From positions 1 to 12,002 of the forward strand of contig DAOUEU010000119.1 of the NCBI GenBank assembly GCA_034430255.1: a stretch of 12,002 nt of DNA, read 5' to 3'. The stretch comes from DATKYK01 sp034430255 (lineage in GTDB: Bacteria; Chloroflexota; Dehalococcoidia; E44-bin15). The notes beneath the pieces were generated by a model, which was not told where the DNA came from, did no database searches, and was given only the letters and a program-made list of their open reading frames with translations. Position numbers and translations under genes: made by a program. This document shows, in pieces, positions 6,096 to 12,002 of this stretch; the first letter of the stretch is position 1, and every line of letters begins with the position of its first letter.

Positions 6096-7331
6096 GTGCT
6101 TCCTCTAGAAAATGTTAGGATACTAAGCTTCGGTACCGGGGGTGTTGTTCCCGATGCAGGTAAGATCTTCGGGGAGTTAGGGGCTGATGTTATCAAGATA
6201 GAGTCCAAGGATAACCTGGATTTCATGAGGACTATCGGCCCCGATATCAATAATATTGGCCAGTTCAACGAGGCGAATCGGAGCAAGCGCAGCTTTGGCG
6301 TCAGCCTTAAGACGGAAAAGGGCAAAGAGATCGTCGGTCAACTCGTCAAGATGGCCGATATACTGGCCGAGAACTTCCGTGGTGGCGTGATGAAAAGTCT
6401 GAGATTCGATTATAAAAATGCGAGCAAGCTTAACCCACAGATTATCTATATCAGCAGCCAGGGCTTTGGTGGCGGAGGTCCCTACAGCGAATACCAGGCC
6501 TACGGCCCGATGCTCTCAGCGGCCTCCGGCATTCTATCGATCTGGGCACATCCCGATGACCCCTATCCCGTTGGCTCCAACTCGCCATGGCCAGACCACA
6601 TGGCCAGCAAACATGTTGTAATAGCAGCACTGGCGGCACTCGACTACAGGCGCCGCACCGGCAAAGGGCAGTTCATTGATATGGCTCAGACCGAGGTGGC
6701 GGCCAGCCTCGCGGGCGAGTACTACCTGGACTATACCTACAACAGGCAGATCACGAAGCCTATGGGGAACCGATGCCCCTACGCTGCCCCCCATGGCTGT
6801 TATGCCTGCAAGGGTACAGATGAGTGGTGTGCCATAGCTGTATTCACCGATGAGGATTGGCAATGCTTCTGCGATGCTATTGGCAATCCTTCCTGGAGCA
6901 AAGACCCCAAGTTTTCCCACCTGCTGGGCAGACTTAAAAATGTTGACGAGCTTGATACAAAGGTTGGAGAATGGACGGCAACGCTGGATGCTCACGTGGT
7001 GATGGAAACCCTGCAGGCTGCTGGCGTAGCGGCCGGTGAGGTACAGCGTGCCCCCGACACCTTAGCTGATCCGCAGCTTAAATGGGATGGTGCAATAGTG
7101 GAGCTGGACCACCCGGTATCGGGGAAGAGGCTTTACCCGGGCGTACCGTTCAGAATGTCGGGCACCCCTCCACTCAAGAGCACAACGGCTCCACTGCTGG
7201 GCCAGCATACCGAGGAGATATGCCGTGAACTTTTGAAGATGTCGGATGAGGAGATCAAGCGACTTATAGATGAAGACGTCCTGCACAATCCAGAAAGTGC
7301 CAAAGGAGCCGGGGGCGGGATGTTCGGTTGA
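6096..7331 (+). CDS. Family III (CaiB/BaiF) CoA-transferase subunit 2, catalytic Asp present
   Basis: A 411-residue family III CoA-transferase. It opens with ENVRILSFGTGGVVPDAGKIFGELGADVIKIES, has the SSQGFGGGGPYSEY segment (120-133) and the RTGKGQFIDMAQTE motif. Asp167 in WPDHMASKH stands exactly six residues before His173, the spacing of the aspartyl nucleophile in formyl-CoA transferase (Asp169), so this subunit looks competent. With the preceding gene it probably makes a heteromer, as BbsE and BbsF do for succinyl-CoA:benzylsuccinate transfer, or each may form homodimers with different substrates. The C-terminal end KGAGGGMFG is glycine-rich and probably flexible. The start is GTG with a good ribosome binding site. 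An AT-rich 78-base spacer follows, the longest gap within the run. Confidence 0.92.
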   Translation: MLPLENVRILSFGTGGVVPDAGKIFGELGADVIKIESKDNLDFMRTIGPDINNIGQFNEANRSKRSFGVSLKTEKGKEIVGQLVKMADILAENFRGGVMKSLRFDYKNASKLNPQIIYISSQGFGGGGPYSEYQAYGPMLSAASGILSIWAHPDDPYPVGSNSPWPDHMASKHVVIAALAALDYRRRTGKGQFIDMAQTEVAASLAGEYYLDYTYNRQITKPMGNRCPYAAPHGCYACKGTDEWCAIAVFTDEDWQCFCDAIGNPSWSKDPKFSHLLGRLKNVDELDTKVGEWTATLDAHVVMETLQAAGVAAGEVQRAPDTLADPQLKWDGAIVELDHPVSGKRLYPGVPFRMSGTPPLKSTTAPLLGQHTEEICRELLKMSDEEIKRLIDEDVLHNPESAKGAGGGMFG

Positions 7332-7409
7332 AAATATATAAACTAAATAAGTAAGAAAACCTAGGAGATCAGGTCCAATAGATAAAAAATTAAAAGGAGG
7401 ATATAAGCG
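7332..7409 (+). other. AT-rich 78-base spacer inside the operon
   Basis: This is the longest gap between 618 and the right edge. It is much richer in A and T than its surroundings (AAAATATATAAACTAAATAAG near its left end) and ends in AGGAGG (7395-7400), the ribosome binding site of the next gene. TTGAAA (7328-7333) resembles a -35 box, but no -10 box stands at the right distance. No hairpin with a T-run is visible. It could hold an internal promoter or an RNA processing site; nothing decides this. Confidence 0.4.
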
Positions 7410-8501
7410 ATGAAAGCAGCGGTACTCTATGAGATCAACACCCCGTTAAAAGTGGAGGAGGTTACCCTCGATGAGCCTCAAGGGAACGAAGTGCTGGTAA
7501 AAATTGTGGCCACGGGGGTGTGCCACAGCGATCTCCACTTCATGAATGGCGATATGCCGCAACCAACACCCTTTGTACCGGGTCACGAGGGGGCAGGCAT
7601 CGTTGAAAAAGTTGGGCCTGGTGTAACTACACTTCAGCCCGGCGACCACGTAATACTCATGGTGGCTTTTTCCTGCGGGAAGTGTCCCCGCTGTGCTGAG
7701 GGAAGGCCTTCTCTGTGCGTGGAGAACCTGCCTATTCAGATGATGGCGACACTTCCAGGTGGAGCAACGCGATTACGTAAAGGAGATCAAAACATACATC
7801 ACCTTTTTGGCCTCGCCAGCTTTGCCGAGAAGGTTGTTGTGCACGAGCGCTCCGCGGTTAAAATCCGAGAGGATGCCCCTCTAGATGTTGTATGCCCATT
7901 GGGCTGCGGCGTCTCTACCGGCCTCGGCATGTCGATCAATACCGCAGGGATAAGGCCTGGCGATAGCATAGCGATATTTGGCTGTGGTGGCGTTGGGCTG
8001 AGTGCGGTTATGGGAGCCAAGCTGGCGGGCGCCGGCACCATCATCGCCATCGATACACTGGATAACAAACTGCAAAAAGCCAAAGAGTTGGGAGCCGATT
8101 ATGTCATCAACGTCTCACAGGAGGAGCCCCAGGCGAAGGTTGCCGAGCTAACCGGCGGTGGGGCAGATTACGCTGTTGAATGCATTGGGAAGGTGGACGT
8201 TATGGTACAAGCCCTGGGCTCAATTCGAACCGGAGGAACATGCATTCTGGCCGGAATGGCGCCTCTCGCTGATTCGCTCACCGTCGCTCCCTTTCACTTC
8301 CTCTTGGGTAAGACCGTTAAGGGGAGTACCCAGGGCGACGTAATACCATCAATCGATATACCTAAGTATATCGATCTATTCATGGCAGGCAAGCTCCCCA
8401 TCGACAAGCTCATCACCAAGAGCTACAAGCTGGAACAGATTAACGAAGCCTTTGAGGCACTGGAAAAAGGTGAGGCAATTAAGAGCATAATCAAATTCTA
8501 A
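7410..8501 (+). CDS. Zinc-dependent alcohol dehydrogenase (MDR family)
   Basis: A 363-residue medium-chain dehydrogenase that oxidises an alcohol or reduces a carbonyl with NAD(H). Catalytic zinc ligands are visible: Cys38 in GVCHSD, His59-Glu60 in GHEGAG and Cys166 in GCGVSTG. The structural zinc lobe has all four cysteines (Cys89, 92, 95, 103). The Rossmann motif is GCGGVG (191-196), and Asp215 at the end of the second strand favours NAD over NADP. Length and the long loop between the zinc lobe and the third ligand resemble class III-like and NDMA-dependent (AdhD-type) alcohol dehydrogenases. In this setting it may oxidise a hydroxy-acyl-CoA made by the crotonase, or handle an aldehyde or alcohol released by an aldolase step; the latter is attractive because the thiolase-fold proteins look Ltp2-like. 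AGGAGG at 7395-7400 supports the ATG. Confidence 0.93.
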   Translation: MKAAVLYEINTPLKVEEVTLDEPQGNEVLVKIVATGVCHSDLHFMNGDMPQPTPFVPGHEGAGIVEKVGPGVTTLQPGDHVILMVAFSCGKCPRCAEGRPSLCVENLPIQMMATLPGGATRLRKGDQNIHHLFGLASFAEKVVVHERSAVKIREDAPLDVVCPLGCGVSTGLGMSINTAGIRPGDSIAIFGCGGVGLSAVMGAKLAGAGTIIAIDTLDNKLQKAKELGADYVINVSQEEPQAKVAELTGGGADYAVECIGKVDVMVQALGSIRTGGTCILAGMAPLADSLTVAPFHFLLGKTVKGSTQGDVIPSIDIPKYIDLFMAGKLPIDKLITKSYKLEQINEAFEALEKGEAIKSIIKF

Positions 8502-8502
8502 G

Positions 8503-8523
8503 ACCATCTTTTTTCACGATGGT
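8503..8523 (+). repeat. Small inverted repeat between two operon genes
   Basis: ACCATC (8503-8508) and GATGGT (8518-8523) pair perfectly over six bases with a 9-base T-rich loop, right after the dehydrogenase stop codon and 10 bases before the next ribosome binding site. The T-run is in the loop and not behind the stem, so it is not a standard terminator. It may be a small mRNA hairpin that affects stability or readthrough. Confidence 0.4.
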
Positions 8524-8532
8524 TATTAAATA

Positions 8533-8539
8533 AAGGAGG
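8533..8539 (+). promoter_or_regulatory. Ribosome binding site supporting a TTG start at 8545
   Basis: AAGGAGG lies 5 bases before TTG 8545. The flavin-binding strand begins at residue 6 of that reading, so no later start is possible without removing it. The strong site justifies the rare start codon. Confidence 0.75.
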
Positions 8540-8544
8540 ATATT

Positions 8545-10281
8545 TTGGCTGACGAAACCTTTGATGCAGTAATAGTTGGTGGAGGGAACAAGGCCTTATT
8601 CCTTGCTATGTACCTGATTAAATATGCCAACATGAGTGTCGGCATATTTGAGAGGCGGCACGAGATCGGCGGGTGCCTCGCCACAGAGGAGATCGCCGCA
8701 CCGGGGTTCCGTGGAAATACCCACGCCACCATCCAGCTGCCCTTCTACTACCTGCCCCTGTGGCGTGATTGGCCCGAGTTCTGGGACTATGGAGCCGAGA
8801 TGGAGCAGCATATCTGCGCCTCTGGCGCCGTCTTTAAAAATAATCAGACCTGCCTGGGCATCTATAGCGAAAAATATGATATGGATCAAACGCGCACGGC
8901 TAAGGAGATCGCCCGCTTCTCTGAGAAGGACGCCGAGAAGTGGCTGAAGATGAGGAACTTATGGCTCAGCCGTGAGATGCAGCACGTGCAGATGGATATG
9001 ATGTTCAACCCAGCGGAGGTCCGCGCCATCGACCCCGACATCGGTGGGCGACAGCTGGCGGTATACCCAGGGCTCGTTGAATGTGGACCTGGCATAAACC
9101 CGGATTCGCTCCTCATGTCGGCTACCCACGTTCATAACGCACAGGAGTGCTGGGAAAGCTCGGAGATGGCGTATATCAACCTGCGATTTGTCCTCTCATC
9201 GACAATGGACGTGAACCAAACCGGGGCCGGCGCCTGGACGTTCGGTTACGCCTCTATGATGCCATCCATAGCCTTCATTAAAGGAGGGACGCACCAGGTA
9301 GCCCATGCTGCCCACAAGATACTGGTACGCGACGGGGCAAAGTTCTTCCTCGGTGCAGAGGTTGATAAGGCAATCATCGAAAATGGCGAAGCCAAAGGCA
9401 TCCGCCTTACCGACGGCAGCGAGATCAAGGCCAATAAACTCGTGGTAAGCACCTTAAACCCGGAGCAGCTCTGCTTCGACCTGATCGGCAGAGAGTATCT
9501 CGATGATGTGCTAACACGCCGTATCGAGCTTCTGGAGACCGGATTCGGCTGCCTGATGTGGTACACCTTTGCCCTCCATGATGCCCCAAAGTATGAAGCC
9601 GAAGCTTTCAATCCCGATATACATGATGCATACTGGCTGGGGCTAGCCGAGGATAACGACCCCATGCACGTTGCCCGGGAGTGCTACTGGGCCAGGCTGC
9701 AGAAGTTCCCCCCGCTGGAGGACTTCTGCCCTACGGTCTGGTGCCATAGCATACCTGACCCCTCCTACGCACCACCAGGATTCCATACCGCAAACAACGA
9801 GCAGTTAGGGCCACCCGTCAGAGCTCACACCGAGAGGGAGTGGCTGGAGATAAAGAAGAAGTACGCCGAGGACCTTATAACCGTCTGGCAGCGACATGCC
9901 CCTAATATGACATGGGACAATATCATCGGCGTCGATTCCAACAGCCCATACGACTGCCTGCGGATGAAGAACCTGGCGCCCGACAGTAGTATTGGGGTCC
10001 TAGACCGGGTGCCGCACCAGGTCGAGGATAAGCGACCGACACCTGAGCTGGCAAACCATAGAACCCCCATAAAGAATCTGTATGCTACCGGGGCCGCATG
10101 GCACCTGGGGGCTAACTCAGGTTCTACAGAGTCGTATAACTGCTACAAAGTAATCGCCAAGGATATGAACCTGCCAGGCCCGTGGCAGGAGCCAGGGAAA
10201 GAGGAGCCGGAATCCCTTTTCCAGCAGTTCAACTGGGTTATGAACAAGCTGGAGGAGGCGGGTAAGGCAAATCCGAAATAG
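8545..10281 (+). CDS. Phytoene-dehydrogenase-like FAD oxidoreductase
   Basis: A 578-residue flavoprotein of the CrtI/phytoene-dehydrogenase-like superfamily. The N-terminal strand-loop-helix AVIVGGGNKALFLAMYL holds the FAD motif in the form GGGNKA (12-17), where the third glycine is replaced by Ala17. Glu36 in GIFERR would bind the adenosine ribose, and IGGCLATEE (41-49) follows as usual. The C-terminal FAD segment begins near residue 504 (NHRTPIKNLYATG). A tail of about 35 charged and aromatic residues follows, without a membrane span. It is a paralogue of the truncated protein at 1-354. Members desaturate, saturate or isomerise hydrophobic substrates; in this operon it may supply the acyl dehydrogenation step, since no acyl-CoA dehydrogenase is seen. 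It starts with TTG after AAGGAGG. Substrate unknown. Confidence 0.88.
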   Translation: MADETFDAVIVGGGNKALFLAMYLIKYANMSVGIFERRHEIGGCLATEEIAAPGFRGNTHATIQLPFYYLPLWRDWPEFWDYGAEMEQHICASGAVFKNNQTCLGIYSEKYDMDQTRTAKEIARFSEKDAEKWLKMRNLWLSREMQHVQMDMMFNPAEVRAIDPDIGGRQLAVYPGLVECGPGINPDSLLMSATHVHNAQECWESSEMAYINLRFVLSSTMDVNQTGAGAWTFGYASMMPSIAFIKGGTHQVAHAAHKILVRDGAKFFLGAEVDKAIIENGEAKGIRLTDGSEIKANKLVVSTLNPEQLCFDLIGREYLDDVLTRRIELLETGFGCLMWYTFALHDAPKYEAEAFNPDIHDAYWLGLAEDNDPMHVARECYWARLQKFPPLEDFCPTVWCHSIPDPSYAPPGFHTANNEQLGPPVRAHTEREWLEIKKKYAEDLITVWQRHAPNMTWDNIIGVDSNSPYDCLRMKNLAPDSSIGVLDRVPHQVEDKRPTPELANHRTPIKNLYATGAAWHLGANSGSTESYNCYKVIAKDMNLPGPWQEPGKEEPESLFQQFNWVMNKLEEAGKANPK

Positions 10282-10313
10282 CTCTTGTTCCACAGTTTTA
10301 AAGGAGGAGCATC

Positions 10314-11780
10314 ATGGCAAGTCCTAAATACGATGTTATCGTAGTGGGTGCAGGCCCCGGAGGCCTCTGCTGCACGGCTCTCCTGTGCAAGTGGGGTCTA
10401 AAGACCTTGCTCGTGGATAAAAATACAATACCCGGCGGCAAGGCAATAACTGTAGAGCGTAATGGTTTCAAGTACGACCTGGAGCCCAAGCTTCAGGTGC
10501 CGATGACCGGATCAGCCTTCCCGCAATTGTATACCGAGCTAGGCATCGAGGACCAGTTGGGCGCTATTCTTTGTGACACAGTCTCCCTATCTTATAGGAA
10601 TAAGTCAGCAGATAAGTACAAGACCGCGGTCTTGGGGCAGACAGGACAGGACCCCAAACCACTGTTTGACCTTTGGGGACTGGATGAAAAGGAAGGAGAT
10701 CAGGCTATTCCCATACTTGCCGAGCTTGCCTTCCTCACACCCGAGCAGCTTGACGCCATGGACGACATGACCTTCGATGAATGGTTGAAGCAGCGGAATG
10801 TCCCGTGGGGCGTGTACAGCTTCTTCTGTATGCACGCTAATGGCTCACTGGCGGAGCCCATCGACCTGGTTTCCGCCTCAGAGCAGGGCGCGATCATGCA
10901 GCATATCGCCACCGCCGGGGGCGGTGGATACTACAAAGGTGGCTTCGGTCGAATGCTCGGGGTCATTGCCGATTACATCAAGGCCAACGGTGGCAAGATA
11001 AAAATGGGAACACATGTGGAGAAGATAAAAGTCTCCAACGGCCGTGTAACTGGGATAGCTAGTGACAAAGGAGACTTCGATGCTTCCATAGTTGTTAGCG
11101 ACGTCGGCATTCAGCCCACCGTGCTCAAGCTGGTGGGGGAAAATGAGTTCGATAGAAGCTATGTGAACTATATAAGGGACCTGGTTCCCGGCTGGGCCTT
11201 TACAGCAGTGAGGTACTTCCTTAACAAGAAGGTGGTGAAAGAGCAGATGGCCATGATCTATGCCGACGAGACATGGTTAAACATGGAGCGATTTCAAAAA
11301 ATCAGGGGCGGCCATGTCCCCGAGGAAGTGCTGGTGTTCTTCACCGTCCCGTCCAACTACGACCCCAGCATGGCGCCAGCGGACAAGCAGTGCGTCATCG
11401 CCGGCACCATATGCTCACCCGATCCCAAGGCACCCGAGATAAAGATGCAGAACGATAAGGTAGACCAGATGCTTGACCGGATCTTTCCCGGTTTCATGGA
11501 CGCCTGTTACGAAAGGCAGGCCACGGGACCGGCGGAGGTATCGGCGGCCACGCGCGATAGCGTTCTACTAGGTCAGGGGGGGGAGGCAGTCGGGCTGGCA
11601 CAGATAGTAGGCCAGTGCGGAAAGCACAAGCCCTCCCAGAAGACACCCATCGCCGGCCTTTTTATCGTTGGCGCCGACGCCGGCGGTAGGGGCATGGGCA
11701 CTCACCAGTCAGGGGAATCGGGTATGAAGGGCGCCAGGTTAGTGCACCGTTACCATACCATGCGTCAAGCAGCCACTTGA
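10314..11780 (+). CDS. Phytoene-dehydrogenase-like FAD oxidoreductase, second type
   Basis: A 488-residue flavoprotein with a classical dinucleotide motif VIVVGAGPGG (8-17), Asp35 in place of the usual Glu at the end of the second strand, and IPGGKAITVERNGF (39-52). The C-terminal FAD segment is TPIAGLFIVGADAGGRGMG (from residue 444). It is about 90 residues shorter than the neighbour at 8545 and differs clearly from it, so the two are not a recent duplication; they may act on successive oxidation states or form a pair. No transmembrane segment is evident. A run of eight G residues (11576-11583) lies within the gene, but the frame continues correctly to the C-terminal motif. AAGGAGGAG (10301-10309) precedes the ATG. 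The precise reaction cannot be told from sequence. Confidence 0.88.
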   Translation: MASPKYDVIVVGAGPGGLCCTALLCKWGLKTLLVDKNTIPGGKAITVERNGFKYDLEPKLQVPMTGSAFPQLYTELGIEDQLGAILCDTVSLSYRNKSADKYKTAVLGQTGQDPKPLFDLWGLDEKEGDQAIPILAELAFLTPEQLDAMDDMTFDEWLKQRNVPWGVYSFFCMHANGSLAEPIDLVSASEQGAIMQHIATAGGGGYYKGGFGRMLGVIADYIKANGGKIKMGTHVEKIKVSNGRVTGIASDKGDFDASIVVSDVGIQPTVLKLVGENEFDRSYVNYIRDLVPGWAFTAVRYFLNKKVVKEQMAMIYADETWLNMERFQKIRGGHVPEEVLVFFTVPSNYDPSMAPADKQCVIAGTICSPDPKAPEIKMQNDKVDQMLDRIFPGFMDACYERQATGPAEVSAATRDSVLLGQGGEAVGLAQIVGQCGKHKPSQKTPIAGLFIVGADAGGRGMGTHQSGESGMKGARLVHRYHTMRQAAT

Positions 11781-11799
11781 AATATCGAGGAGGAAGCCT

Positions 11800-12002
11800 A
11801 TGGCGATAAACAAGATACTAGCCAGCTTCGATGAAGCGGTGGCCGATATCCAAGACGGTGCTACTATAATGGTAGGCGGCTTCGGCACGGTGGCCAGCTG
11901 TCCCAGCCTTCTTATGGAAGCACTGGATAGAAAGGGCGTGAGGAACCTTACCACCATATCGAATACCACAGGTTTCGGATCAGACGTGTGGAAGATTATG
12001 GG
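11800..12002 (+). CDS. Family I CoA-transferase alpha subunit (3-oxoacid/SCOT-like), 3' truncated
   Basis: Sixty-seven codons are visible before the window ends. The N-terminus MAINKILASFDEAVADI is followed by DGATIMVGGFGTVASCPSLL (19-38) and GVRNLTTISNTTGFG (45-59). The GGFG loop and NLT.ISN strand are typical of the alpha subunit of family I CoA-transferases such as succinyl-CoA:3-ketoacid CoA-transferase and AtoD; a glutaconate CoA-transferase-like specificity is also possible. The catalytic glutamate resides in the beta subunit, which should follow outside the window. GAGGAGG (11787-11793) sits 6 bases before the ATG, and the gap from the previous stop is 19 bases, so it belongs to the same run. 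It may activate or deactivate the product acid of the pathway. Confidence 0.85.
   Translation, partial: MAINKILASFDEAVADIQDGATIMVGGFGTVASCPSLLMEALDRKGVRNLTTISNTTGFGSDVWKIM

Noticed and set aside
8503..8523. Rho-independent terminator after the alcohol dehydrogenase
   Set aside because: The T-run lies in the loop and not after the stem, and the next gene follows closely with its own ribosome binding site; kept only as a small hairpin.
1..12002. CRISPR arrays, insertion sequences, tRNA or rRNA genes
   Set aside because: No regularly spaced repeats, transposase-like proteins, terminal repeats or RNA gene signatures were seen on either strand.

Overview
The window is one strand of a bacterial catabolic gene cluster. 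Every supported gene reads left to right. From base 618 onward ten genes (the last one cut by the window edge) follow each other with gaps of 0-78 bases, most with strong GGAGG-type ribosome binding sites, so they probably form one operon. The organism cannot be named from this sequence. Base composition looks balanced to moderately GC-rich. The frequent ATA, AGA and AGG codons and the gene content (many CoA enzymes, several phytoene-dehydrogenase-like flavoproteins) would suit an uncultured anaerobe such as a Dehalococcoidia-type Chloroflexota or a Desulfobacterota-type bacterium. This is a low-confidence guess.

Layout. 1-354 is the tail of an FAD-dependent oxidoreductase of the phytoene-dehydrogenase-like superfamily. 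355-617 is a gene-free leader with one weak promoter candidate. 618-4845 encodes a crotonase-fold protein, two SCP2/thiolase-fold proteins and two zinc-ribbon/OB-fold (DUF35) proteins. 4845-7331 encodes two tandem family III (CaiB/BaiF) CoA-transferase subunits. After a 78-base AT-rich spacer come a zinc-dependent alcohol dehydrogenase (7410-8501), two more phytoene-dehydrogenase-like flavoproteins (8545-10281 and 10314-11780), and the start of a family I CoA-transferase alpha subunit (11800 to the edge).

How the genes may work together (inference). The set resembles a CoA-thioester degradation module: CoA loading by a two-subunit CoA-transferase, oxidation by flavoproteins, hydration or hydrolysis by the crotonase, alcohol oxidation by the MDR enzyme, and carbon-carbon cleavage by a thiolase-fold/DUF35 complex. 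The closest known layouts are the bbs benzylsuccinate beta-oxidation operon (two family III CoA-transferase subunits BbsE/BbsF, hydratase BbsH, DUF35 plus thiolase BbsA/BbsB) and the steroid side-chain aldolase Ltp2-ChsH2(DUF35).

The most notable signal is that both thiolase-fold proteins lack the nucleophilic cysteine (Ser82 and Gly85 at that site) and the GHP histidine (Asn328 and Asn336). The first CoA-transferase has its candidate catalytic Asp one residue out of register while its tandem partner keeps it. The crotonase keeps only one of its two catalytic glutamates. Several fold families here therefore seem to have departed from textbook chemistry, which points to an undescribed retro-aldol or related pathway on an unknown, perhaps terpenoid, steroid or aromatic, substrate.
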